64,000 nt of DNA from Coleophora flavipennella (lineage: Eukaryota; Arthropoda; Insecta; Lepidoptera; Coleophoridae). How positions within the stretch are numbered: position 1 is the first letter of the stretch; every line of letters starts with the position of its first letter. Positions 54,044 to 63,959 of this stretch are shown here, one piece after another. Both the position numbers and the translations under genes were made by a program. Location: contig OX369274.1 of assembly GCA_947284805.1 (NCBI GenBank), positions 15,622,298 to 15,686,297 on the forward strand, in the 5' to 3' direction. Below the pieces are notes generated by a model, which was given only the letters and a program-made list of their open reading frames with translations, was not told where the DNA came from and ran no database searches.

Positions 54044-54562
54044 TAACTGGGGTACTAGGAAACATAGTTATAAAGACGTAAGCTTAACTGGGGTACCAGG
54101 AAACATAGTTATAAAGATTAAGCTTAACTGGGGCACCAGGAAACATAGTTATGAAGATGTCAGCTTACTTGGGGTACAAGGAAACATAGTTATGAAGACA
54201 TAAGCTAAACTGGGGTACCAGGAAGCATAGTTGTAAAGACGTAAGCTTAACTGGGGTACCAGGAAACCTAGTTATGAAGACGTAAGCTTAACTGGGGTAC
54301 CAGGAAACATAGTTATAAAGACGTAAGCGTAACTGGGGTACCAGGAAGCATAGTTGTAAAGACGTAAGCTTAACTGGGGTACCAGGAAACCTAGTTATAA
54401 AGACGTACGCTTAACTGGGGCACCAGGAAGCATAGTTGTAAAGACGTAAGCTTAACTGGGTTACCAGGAAACATAGTTATAAAGAAGTAAGCTTAACTGG
54501 GGTACCAGGAAACGTAGTCATGAAGACTAAGCTTAACTGGGGTACCAGGAAACATAGTTATA
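54044..54562 (+). repeat. minisatellite, 41-bp unit, about 12.7 copies
   Basis: Unit AACTGGGGTACCAGGAAACA ... GTTATAAAGACGTAAGCTT, with 40- and 41-bp variants. Copies 5, 8 and 10 share the GAAGCATAGTTGTAAAG variant, and 6 and 9 share AAACCTAGTTA, so pairs were copied together. The short frames across it are not genes. Confidence 0.95.
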
Positions 54563-55003
54563 ATAATATTGAGAAAATTTGTCTAAAAATAAGCCATTTT
54601 CTTAATGTAGTGCTGTTCAAAAATTGCACGTTCGCAGTTAAAGAGTAATTAAATAAGTTTAGTTTGGAGGAAGAAAACCGTATAGGTACATCAGTTAATC
54701 CAAATTCTTGTTCTTGGAAACAGTAACATCAGATAAACAGTTCCTTGAAAGCTACGTGATTACACGCTAAATTTATGGCGAAAAGTTTTTTTATTTAATG
54801 CTTGTTTTGTTTGGTAACGTAGATACGGAGCTTTGTGTTTTCTCGTGGGATTGTTATAATAGGCTTAAGGTTATAAGTTATAACGTTTGGTAGTATACGG
54901 AAGGGCTACAAACAGACCAGGTATTTATTATTTAAGGTAACACAGTAGACACTCCAATAACTATTTCTAAAGAGAGATAGAAGAATCAGGTGAAATAAAA
55001 ACC
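54563..55003. other. no feature seen
   Basis: AT-rich; no ORF or repeat recognised. Confidence 0.3.
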
Positions 55004-55267
55004 AACCAAGTGCGAGTCAGAACCGCACACATAGGGTTCCGTACCAACATACTAGATGGCGCTAGTTTCTTCATGTTTAAAAAAAACACGTTTTTTGTAT
55101 GGAGACCCCTCTTATTTGTTGTTATAGCGACAACAGAAATACATCATATGTAAAAAAAACAACTGTCTAGCTATCACGGTTCATGAAAGACAGTCTGGTC
55201 ACAGACGGACAGCGAAGTCTTAGTAATAGGGTCCCGTTTTTACCCTTTGGGCACGAAACCCTAAAAA
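55004..55267 (+). mobile_element. element E copy
   Basis: ACCAACCAAGTGCGAGTCAG, TTTGTATGGAGACCCCTC, CTTAGTAATAGGGTCCCG, CTTTGGGCACGAAACCCT. The D target site GTAATAG is intact and empty here. Confidence 0.8.
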
Positions 55268-55761
55268 AACGGGTGGGCCTAGTATTTCGCAGCACACTGC
55301 AGTTGGTTTAACGTGAAACGTCTAGTTTTGACGTGCCTCCGTCCTCGCGGTTTGTTACTTGGTTGCTATGGTGAAAACAGATTACATCCTCACTTCCTTT
55401 ACAGTCTTTTGTCACTTCCGTTATTTCTTCACTTTCGTCATGGTCCGGGTTTTTGACTTAGTACCCCTTATGTAATTTTACAGTAGTTTCTCCAAAAAGT
55501 AAGTTGGAAAAGGGCACACTGCCATTTATTTTCGCAGCGCAATGACGTTTTGACGTGTGCAAAACGTTAAATGTTAACTGCATTGCACACTCGATACACT
55601 CGTTCCAACGTTACTTTTAGTGACACTTAACTAAGGCGTGGTGCACACTCGCTGGCTATCAACTAAAAGCGCGGATTCACGTCGTAGTATCGAAACGTCG
55701 AACTTCGAACGTCGCTATAACAATATTACGTTATGAAGATTCGAACGCTCCCGTCGTGGTT
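55268..55761. other. no gene seen
   Basis: CpG-richer stretch with TTTTGACGTG words in both orientations. May be an unrecognised element. Confidence 0.3.
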
Positions 55762-56149
55762 TTATTTTTGATTTGAGGCCAACATAATAGCTGACTTCGA
55801 CCAAGTGGGAAGCTTTGCCGGAAACAGCTGAGTCAGCGCTCTGCTTCTCCACTGGTGAATATGCTTGTCCGGTATGAAATATTTCTGCCCACACGAAACG
55901 AGAGGTCCTCCCCGGGTAGTGACTTGCCGTGGTCTATTCGGAAATCTCTGAATATACTGCGAACACAAGTTGGCCGATGAAGGGATAATATGTGTCGGTG
56001 TGGTTTCTGTGACGGAGAAGATTGTTCATGTGAAAATCAGTCCACACACCATGAAACACTGAACACATCATGCGTAATGGAATGCCTCTGGGGAGACCAC
56101 AGATAGTGGTATACACGTGGGTGGCTAGGCCAGTAAAAGCCTTGCCCAC
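55762..56149 (-). other. two overlapping frames of unknown nature
   Basis: Minus frames of 71 codons (56149-55934) and 68 codons (55968-55762) overlap by about 35 bases in different frames and have balanced, coding-like composition, unlike their surroundings. I recognise no domain. They could be one broken ORF of an unidentified element, or chance. A Helitron remnant begins immediately to the right. Confidence 0.25.
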
Positions 56150-56154
56150 TTAAA

Positions 56155-56692
56155 AATGTGTTTGTTTGTTACCTTTTCACGCTTCAACACCTCGACCAAT
56201 CTTAATAATTGGTATGCAGGTAGCCTGTATCACTGGGAAGGACAAAGGCTATTATTTATCCCGTAAAATAGCATAGTCAGATGCATTTCCTGCGGAAACT
56301 GAAAAAAATACTCTTTTTTGGTTAGTTTCTTTAACATCGCAACGAAACAATGGGTTGTTTTGATATTTCGCAAATAAATAGTTAAAAAAGGTGGGAAATT
56401 ACATGATTTACTAATAAACATTATCTGATATAGTTCCCGAGGGATCTGGGGAAAACTCATTTCCAAGCTCGAGCACGTCGGCGTTGCAAGTTTCGCAGTT
56501 TTTTGTATATAATTAACTGAGGGGATGGAAAATGACAAACACTGCTAATAAGAATAGCCCGATATAGTTCCTGAGGGATCTAAAAAAAGTCATGTCCACG
56601 CTCGTGAGCCGCTTGCGGCCTGCGCAATACTCACTCTCAAAGACAGTCATAAATACGATGTCCACGCGGGCGAAACCGCAGGCAAAAGCTGG
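56155..56692 (+). mobile_element. Helitron-like element, 5' end truncated
   Basis: GTTTGTTTGTTACCTTTTCA and ACGCTTCAACACCTCGACCA match 16630-16690. The end is the GC hairpin CACGCGGGCGAAACCGCAGG and CTGG (degraded CTAG). Confidence 0.72.
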
Positions 56693-56859
56693 TATAAAAT
56701 AATTATTTGACCACCTTATACACATTAAAACCATCGATTCTAATAGAAGAAGAAGATAGAGAATACTGTCTGTGTGTTTGAGTTCTGGCTGGATTCGATT
56801 AATTTATTTAGGAATTAAAATATAATAATGATGGTTACTCTAGGATATACATTATTTTC

Positions 56860-57328
56860 GATGTAACGATTGCTGGATGTCATGACCAATTGGCGAAGTA
56901 AACATTCGATGGCAAGTGTTCGGTTTAATGGTTGCTGGATGTCATGACCAATCGGTGAAGTAAACATTCGATGGCGAGTGTTCGATGTAACGATTGCTGG
57001 GTGTCATGCATGACTCATGACCAATCGGTGAAGTAACCATTCGATGGCGAATGTTCGATGTAACGATTGTTGGATGTCATGACTCATGACCAATCGGTGA
57101 AGTAAAAATTCAATGGCGACTGTTTGATGTAACGATTGCTGGATGTCATGACTTATGACCAATCGGTGAAATAAACATTCGATAGTGAGTGTTCGATGTA
57201 ACGATTGCTGGATGTCATGACCAATCGGTGAAGTAAACATTCGATGGCGAGTGTTCGATGTAACGATTGCTGGATGTCATGAACAATCGGAGAAGTAAAC
57301 ATTCGATAGCGAGTGTTCGATGCATCGA
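56860..57328 (+). repeat. minisatellite, 62-70-bp unit, about 7 copies
   Basis: Unit GATTGCTGGATGTCATGACC ... AATCGGTGAAGTAAACATTC ... GAGTGTTCGATGTAAC (62 bp). Three internal copies carry an extra ATGACTC-type duplication. The minus frame across it only translates the repeat. Confidence 0.93.
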
Positions 57329-57811
57329 CCGGATACTTAACCCTTTACTATCCGGGTTTACGGTTCGCGACAGCGGGTGGGTTTTATTGCGCATGCGACG
57401 ACGCGACGTGCACTCCGCGGGAAGTTGTTAATGTGCACTGCGCCTTAGGATTCTACTGCTACAATGAAAGAGTGACTATATTTTTCTAAAAAAAATGTCA
57501 AATGTAATTAACTAATTTATATGTGGAAATTTAAAAAAGTAAGTGTGTGGTTTTATGAAACCACGGTAAAAGTGAAACTTTACAGAGAACGAAACGACCA
57601 TGGCTGCTTTCGCTACGGTACAGAGGACGAAAAGATCATACCGTCAGACGAAACGACCGTCGCGCGACATGCAACACACAGACGAAAAAAATTGAGACGA
57701 TGTAATAAAAGTTTCACTTTAAAATATTTTCAATTAAACTAATGACAATGATATACGTGGAAATAAACAAAAATATTTTCAATTAAACTAATGAAAATGA
57801 TATACGCAGGC
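57329..57811. repeat. no gene; 36-bp direct duplication at 57722-57806
   Basis: AATATTTTCAATTAAACTAA ... TGATATACG at 57722-57757 and 57771-57806 (one difference). 57340-57450 is CpG-rich (GCATGCGACGACGCGACG). A 73-codon plus frame at 57521 has no domain. Confidence 0.6.
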
Positions 57812-58018
57812 AAAGTATATTATATTATAGTACTAACATACAGTATGGACGCTCCCTGCCGCTCTCTAGATTGCTTCCTCACCCCGTCGTCACCCAGATT
57901 GATGCAGATTGGTTACAGTTTAGTTGTCGAACGTATAGGACTTCGCCGCCATTTTGTTTGTTCCGTAATTCCTTTTTTGAAATGTCATTTCTGGCCCTTT
58001 GTATGAAGTGTCCAGGCA
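57812..58018 (+). mobile_element. element D, copy 4
   Basis: CAAAGTATATTATATTATAG, ATGGACGCTCCCTGCCGCTC, up to GAAGTGTCCAGG. The last bases differ from the other copies. Not inside E. Confidence 0.72.
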
Positions 58019-59165
58019 CAGTCCAGAGTGTGACGTAGGTTAGGTACCTACATAGGATTGGCAGCCAATTTGTAACACCAAGCAACACGATGCACAATTT
58101 GCACATCTCATCTCACTCATATTATAAATGCTAAAGTTTGGATGTTTGTTAGTCTGTCAACCTGAAAGGACTGAAAGAACTGAAAAAAAACCTTTGACGG
58201 TAATAAAGCACGTTTTTCTTCATTACTTTGCTTCTACCCGATACACTCCAGAACAAAGGAGTGTTCAATGGGAGTGTTTTTTTTTATTTGAATAGGACAC
58301 ACCAACGGCATAAGTATTACACGTTTCCATAACATAGTTAGGTCTTATTCGAATACAAATGCTTATTATAGATGTACACAACTTTGACATAAAATTATTG
58401 TTAAAACAACATGGAAAATACTAACTGAGAAATTAATGAAACATTACTTTTAAATTTTGGCAAGGAGTTAGAAAATATATCAATTTTTGATAGTTTAGAT
58501 TTAATGGTGTTGTAATCCATACACATTCTACAGAAAGGAGAATTATTACCTATATTGGTTCTGAAGAAGGGAATGTGAAAGACTCTTGATATGGGATATC
58601 TCGGATAATTGCTCGGAACAGACAAAGCTATATGTCAAAAGAGTTTTGACACAAATAGAAGCAGTATATGTATGTGCGCGCGCGTCGCGCCCTGTGCGGT
58701 CCCGCTCCCGCAATCACTCTCAAACACTTTACGACGAAACTTGAATAAAGATCTGTCTGGCGTTTAATGTACTTCAACCACACATACGTACTGAGGTATT
58801 TAATGAATAGTTAATTTTGTTTTGAATTAGGAATTAGTGTTCATGCGCCAGCGTTGGTACCTGTACTTCTAGAATCAATTTAAATTAAAGTTTATTCGCA
58901 AAACAATTTAAATTGTGTATCTACGAATTAAATAAAAATTTAAATAAACATAGCATAAAAACAATTCAAAAACGTACGTAAAGTACCTACACAAACCAAT
59001 CCCAATGAAATATCACATTGTACAATATAATTATGAAAAAGTAAAATCTTCAATGCAATAGCAACACTTGTCCAAAAGAAATGCTTTTAGTGCGCTTTTA
59101 AAAATATAATTGCGACTTCAATTTTAATTCAATAGGCAACTTATTAAAAAGTAATAATATTCTGG
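58019..59165. other. no gene seen
   Basis: AT-rich. A CpG-rich island-like patch GTGCGCGCGCGTCGCGCCC lies at 58674-58692. A 74-codon minus frame at 58401 lacks a domain. Confidence 0.3.
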
Positions 59166-59398
59166 GACAAATCACACATGGTCATCTGGCCCCAAAGTAG
59201 GATTCCCTGTGTTATGGGTTACCAGAGACTGATATACATACTTATATACGTTTAAATACATACATATATAGATAAATTAACACCCAGACACAGAGCAAAC
59301 AAATCTGCTCATCACACAAATGCTTGCCCTGGGTGGGGATCGAACCCACAACCCTCGGATCAGCAGTCAAGGGCACTAACCACTGAGCCACCGAGTCA
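59166..59398 (-). mobile_element. tRNA-derived SINE Z, complete
   Basis: On minus the head GACTCGGTGGCTCAGTGGTT and B box GGGTTCGATCCCCACCC are tRNA-like. The body carries TATATATGTATGT, and CACAGGGAATCCTACTTTGG is near the end. About 233 bp. A tRNA gene is excluded by the conserved downstream body, also found at 5908-5985. Confidence 0.85.
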
Positions 59399-59708
59399 GT
59401 CAAATACTGCTTGATTTCTTGCGTAATGCGTTACAACTCTGAGTTGTGGTTTAAATTTATCTCCTATCATTTTTGAATTATCGCTTAATAATATGCAAAA
59501 ATATGTACCAACAGAATAACAGAGCGCTTCGCTTCCGAGCCTACCATATGCTGAGTTGGGGCCCTGTGGTTGCAGTGGCACCTCATGAATATTTTTTTGT
59601 TTTTTTAATATGTACCTAAACTTTTGTTAGCATTGTATTATGTATTTTGGTGTTATGCACTGGAACCAATAAACGTATGTCTTTTTTTCAAAACTTTCGC
59701 TTCATCTG

Positions 59709-60480
59709 TATACGTCCGATTTTTCTTTTGATGCCTTACATCTAGAATGATTCGAATCATCCACAAATAAATGCTGCGAAAGTCCACAGTTTTTAAGATA
59801 GGTATTCGTGTTTTCCATTTTCAGATTTTGTATTAAAAATATTTTCGCTCAATTTTGTGAAAAAAAAATCATCATACATTAAGCCAACAAAAAAAATATT
59901 TCTCATTTAATTAGCTTTTCAAAAAGTAATAAGAAATACATAAAATACAAATTTATGATGGCAAAACTAATATTCTTAAAAAAAAGGAAACACTGAACCA
60001 ATAATTTACGTAAAAAAATTTTTTTTCATGATTTTATAATTTCCAAGATTTATCATGCCCGTGACAATCTGTGACTCTAGCGTCATTCATTTCAATATCA
60101 TTGATTCGCTAATCGAAAAATTCCTAGGGTGTTTTCTTACAAAATTGTTACACAGAGAAAATGTATGAGACTCTATTAGACCCTTCTAGTTAGTTCCCAA
60201 TTTTTATTATACTCTCAAAATATGTCACATTTTATACCTTTTTAAAAAGCTGAGAAAATAAGAAAGTTTTTCTTGTATTTTGCTGGCTTAACTTTACAAT
60301 GTTTTTTTTTTACAAACTGACTTCAAAGTCCAGCAAAGATATTTTTCATACAAAATCTGAAAATCGAAACGCGAATATCTTGAAAACCGTGGACTTTCGC
60401 GAACAAACATGGGGGTATTTAAATACTTCTAGATATAAGGCCTAAAAAATTCAACCTGTCTTTCCTGACCACCCTGTATA
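59709..60480. mobile_element. element with long, diverged terminal inverted repeats
   Basis: GCGAAAGTCCACAGTTTTTA / ACCGTGGACTTTCGC, GATTTTGTATT / CATACAAAATC and ATCTAGAA / TTCTAGAT are mirrored over about 120 bp at each end. The right end is CCACCCTGTATA. No transposase. Confidence 0.65.
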
Positions 60481-61204
60481 TAAAAAGAAAAGCCCACTCA
60501 CCAAATGACTCGTTAATGGACCTAGAAAGCTCAAATTTTGCACAGAGGTTCCCTTTATAACGTAGTAGACATGAAATAACGCCGGATTTTCCTAAATGTC
60601 AACGGGGTAGGAAATAAAGCGGGAACAAAGGCGCAGGCATCACCTACAAAGATTAAAATTTGCATGGTAAGTATTGAAAGTAAGTTGCAATAATTGTTAT
60701 AATTCCTATAGTTATGTAATATAATTATTATAAAGGCTGCCCCAAACGTGTTCAGTTATATTGCAGCCTCGACGCGCCCTCCAAGCCCGCACGAAAAATA
60801 ACGAAGACTTGGAGGGCAAAGGTTCTAGGGTCTAAATGAATTAAATGGCAATGGCACTGTATATAGGCATTATTTGAGTATACGTGTACCATCCTCGACT
60901 ACATCATCACTTACCATCAGGTGAGTTGCAGTCAAATGCACTCAAATTAAAAAAATATGAAAAAAAAATGGTACCACAAAAACAGATTTATAAAAAAAAA
61001 AATGAGAAAGCGAATTAGTAATGTAAATAAAAATGAACAGAAAGAAAAAGTTAATGACAGGAAGTGGAAAGAAGGTATTTTTAATAATATACGTCAATAA
61101 AACATTTAGAAAAAGGGCCAATTAAAAGGAGGTGATCAAAAAATAGATCAAAAATTAACAAAGGAAGGATGACTTCGTCTTCATAAAAAAAATCTCCTTC
61201 ACAA
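60481..61204. other. no gene; SINE-like scrap at 60860-60940
   Basis: CATCACTTACCATCAGGTGA and GTTGCAGTCAAATGCACTCA form part of a repeat also seen at 15605 and 27985. The rest is featureless. Confidence 0.4.
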
Positions 61205-61490
61205 CTAGCTGTGCCTTCGACTTCGTCCGCGTGGAGGTTTTGAATTTTCTAACGGAGACTCTTGAATTTTCCGGGATAAAAGGTATCCTATATGTTGACC
61301 CGGGCTATAAGGTTCATCAAAACAGGCTTACTAGTTTTTGCGCGATGCGCGAACATACAGACAGACAAAAATTCTAAAAGTTGATGTTTGGCCTCTATAT
61401 CGTGATTAGTAATGTCCACCACAGTTATTATTTTCCAAAAATATTTAATGTACAGACACGGCCCCGTTACAGTTTTATTATATGTATAGA
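61205..61490 (-). mobile_element. Helitron-like element, CTGTAAC subfamily
   Basis: On minus A|TCTATACATATAATAAAACT (61490) to CTAG|T (61205), with a hairpin near 61215-61235. It abuts the SINE A tail to its right. Confidence 0.8.
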
Positions 61491-61777
61491 TTAGTAAGCC
61501 CTTGGCATCGTCTCACCTGATTGTAAGTGACGGTGACGCTGGAGATTGAAGCGGGCTTACCAGGATTCCCCAACGCAATCGGGAACTTGCTATCTTATTT
61601 TCAAGCCGGAACACAGTATGCTGTTAACATTGATATTTGGCGGCAAGACTTAGATAAGATAAGCCAGGTTGGCTTCGAAAATGCCCTTCCACCTTCCACC
61701 AACCAAACCTCGGGAATCGAACCCGCTACCTCCTCATGTGAAATAACGGACTTAGCCATTACGCCACGGAGGCGGTT
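61491..61777 (-). mobile_element. SINE A (GTAATGG-type head)
   Basis: TTAGTAAGCCCTTGGCATCG to GGGAATCGAACCCGCTACCT and CATTACGCCACGGAGGCGG. The far tail is lost at the Helitron junction. Confidence 0.87.
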
Positions 61778-61861
61778 GAAGTAGTCTCAGCCTTAAACCG
61801 TGAAGCAAACGGTAGAAGTCCACCATCCACCAATTCCCTGGCTTTATTGACTCCTGTATAG

Positions 61862-62282
61862 TATCATCATATCAACTCACATACGTTACCACCGAGGGGC
61901 TCGAGCCTACCCCGAATTAGGGCGATTGGGCCTTAGTCTACCACGCGGGCCCAGTGCGGGTTGGTCGACTTCACACACAACCTGCGAGTTTCTCCGCAGG
62001 CGTGTGCAGGTTTCCTCACGATGTTTTCCTTCACCGTAAGAGCGTCAGATATGAAAAGCCCGCTTCAATCTCCAGCGTCACCGTCACTTACAATCAGGTG
62101 GACGATGCCAAGGGCTTACTAATCTATACATATAATAGAACTGTAACGGGGCCGTGTCTTTACATTAAATATTTTTGTACATATGAAATCTAATTTCGAA
62201 ATCACATTAGTACGTGGCAGGATTCGAGCCACAACTCCCGGACAGAAGGCGGCGGCCCCAGCCGTTACGCCACCGACGCTCT
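61862..62282 (-). mobile_element. SINE B split by an inverted duplication
   Basis: 3' half at 61862-62050 (CATCATATCAACTCACATAC ... CCGTAAGAGCGTCAGAT). Head half at 62178-62282 (ACATATGAAATCTAATTTCG ... CGTTACGCCACCGACGCTC). Only about 4 bases of SINE are missing at the break. Confidence 0.87.
62056..62177 (-). repeat. inverted duplicate of 61437-61558
   Basis: 122 bp matching the reverse complement of a segment 500 bp upstream with about three differences. It spans the SINE A tail, the Helitron junction and the Helitron start. No transposon ends are involved. Confidence 0.92.
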
Positions 62283-62466
62283 TGTATAGTATAGAAATAA
62301 ATATAAAACCCATACCAAACACTAAACCCATAAACGCATCAATACAGTTTGCCCTGTTTACGGCCCCCCATAAAAACAGCTAATATACAGGGTGCGAGGG
62401 AAAATAGCGCAACCCTCGGGCCTGGTGATTTCACTAAATGACTTTTAAACGGATAGATTGAAGGTT
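62283..62466. other. no gene; ACAGGGTG end at 62389
   Basis: ATATACAGGGTGCGAGGGAA is one terminus of an unpaired foldback-type element. Confidence 0.4.
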
Positions 62467-62556
62467 GGTAAGTGAACAATCCTTGGGGGAGGCCTTTGTC
62501 CAGCAGTGGACGGTTTTTGGCTGATATGATGATGATGATGATGGTAAGTGAACAAT
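62467..62556 (+). mobile_element. very short RTE insertion with 14-bp target duplication
   Basis: GGTAAGTGAACAAT at 62467-62480 and 62543-62556 flanks only 62 bp of RTE (CCTTGGGGGAGGCCTTTGTC ... GGCTGATATGATGATGATG). Confidence 0.95.
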
Positions 62557-62631
62557 AGGGCGTATTATTTTATTGTTAAAACAAATGGGTCCCATCGCGT
62601 CAAACAAACTCGTTAATTATCTGTTCTTAAT

Positions 62632-62690
62632 AAAAAAAAACGGCCAAGTACGAGTCGGACTCGCTCAAAGTAGGGTCTCGTAGTATTTTG
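62632..62690 (+). mobile_element. element E head fragment
   Basis: AACGGCCAAGTACGAGTCGG and ACTCGCTCAAAGTAGGG. Confidence 0.65.
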
Positions 62691-62923
62691 TGTTGGGTTT
62701 TAAAAAAAAAAGACACATTTAAGAAAAAAACTTAACTGTGTACTTAAAAAAATGTCGTCCCATACGTCAATATAAATATCACGGTCAATCACAATAATTA
62801 GGTATGTAAAAAAAAGGTTTTTTTGTAAACAAATCCCAACTTCGAATTTTACCTTTATTTCTGCTGTGAAACTAATTCTTGCCAAATTTCATGATTCAAG
62901 GTCAACAGAAAGTACACAATGAA
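62691..62923. other. no feature seen
   Basis: A/T-rich sequence. Confidence 0.3.
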
Positions 62924-63030
62924 GAACTTTATTTCCCCAACGGCCATCTGTTCTACGAGCTATGTGCCTATGTGTTCTACTGCCACATAAGTTTAGCGAT
63001 TCTGTGAGCTATGTCGGTTACTTTGGTGGG
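62924..63030 (-). mobile_element. RTE internal fragment
   Basis: CCCAACGGCCATCTGTTCTA, GAGCTATGTCGGTTACTTTG. It matches RTE bases about 2820-2915 on minus and lacks the 3' end, so it is a deletion remnant. Confidence 0.8.
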
Positions 63031-63317
63031 AATATAAACAGAACTGAACTGAATTAATTTCTTGTAAAGTAGCTGGAGATGTGTTTAGTGGGCTGTTACG
63101 GGTTTTCTGGATGTAAGCACGCAGTAAAATTAATAGTTTGGCGGCTCATTTCTCGTTTCATGGAATTCACATTTGGTACCTAGAAAATCTTCGTGACGCA
63201 TATATTTTACTGGCGAAGTGAAAACCTATCGCAGTTTGTCAATACAATATTTATTATATCTTTGTGTAGCAGACAAGTATTTTGAAATGCGTACAATTTA
63301 TTATACTGTACTTTTTA
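63031..63317. other. no feature seen
   Basis: Unique-looking AT-rich sequence. Confidence 0.3.
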
Positions 63318-63619
63318 TCATCATAATTCATAACAGCTCATATACGTCCCCACCAAGGGGCTCGATTCTACCCTGAATAAAGCCGATCAGGCCTTAGTCG
63401 ACCACGCGGTCTCAGCGTGGGTTGATCGACTTCACACACAACCTTCGAGTTTCTTCGCAGGCGTGTGCAGGTTTCCTCACGATGTTTTCCTTCACCGTAA
63501 GAGCGTCGGATAAACGTACATATGACATTGAAATTCAAAAACACATTGGTACGTGGCGGGATTCGAACCACGACCTCCCGGACAGGAGGCGCGGCCCTAG
63601 GCGTTACGCCACCGACGCA
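63318..63619 (-). mobile_element. SINE B copy (GTAATGG-type head)
   Basis: TCATCATAATTCATAACAGC tail side, GGTTTCCTCACGATGTTTTC core, GGCGTTACGCCACCGACGC head. The 138-codon minus frame is the SINE plus the flanking foldback. Confidence 0.88.
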
Positions 63620-63654
63620 CTTTTTAATGCTGGGAAAAACTGTTTTGATTGGTG

Positions 63655-63921
63655 TATATGTCGCAGGATAATAGCAAAATCCGTCGTTTCGCGAAAATCC
63701 TAGGAATATTGCAAACTGTGAAGTAGAAAACTCCGAATAAAACCAAATCGAACGGAGCCCCGCTTTTACGGTAGAAAAAGACATGCTAACAAAACCTAAC
63801 CTATTTAACGAAGCGGGGCTCCATCCGACTTGGTTTTATTAGGAGTTTTCTACTCCATAGTATGCAATATTCCTAGTATTTTCGCGAAACGACTGATTTT
63901 GCGATTATCCTGCGACATATA
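63655..63921. mobile_element. foldback element with roughly 111-bp arms
   Basis: TATATGTCGCAGGATAATAG (left arm 63655-63765, ending GGAGCCCCGCTT) is mirrored at 63811-63921 (AAGCGGGGCTCC ... GATTATCCTGCGACATATA). A 45-base loop and a few mismatches. MITE-like. Confidence 0.88.
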
Positions 63922-63959
63922 TACGAAATTCAATTTAATATTGCTTATTGCAATAGAAC

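Noticed and set aside
54021..54203. Repetitive protein frame (GVPGNIVIK-type repeats)
   Set aside because: It merely translates the 41-bp minisatellite, and unit-length variants break the frame.
54044..54562. CRISPR-like array
   Set aside because: The whole unit repeats with no unique spacers, and the context is eukaryotic.
59320..59398. tRNA gene on the minus strand
   Set aside because: A and B boxes are present but the sequence continues into a conserved SINE body; the same applies to heads at 14700, 18876, 20660, 39764 and others.
63368..63784. 138-codon minus-strand frame
   Set aside because: Runs through SINE B and half of a foldback element, with no domain.
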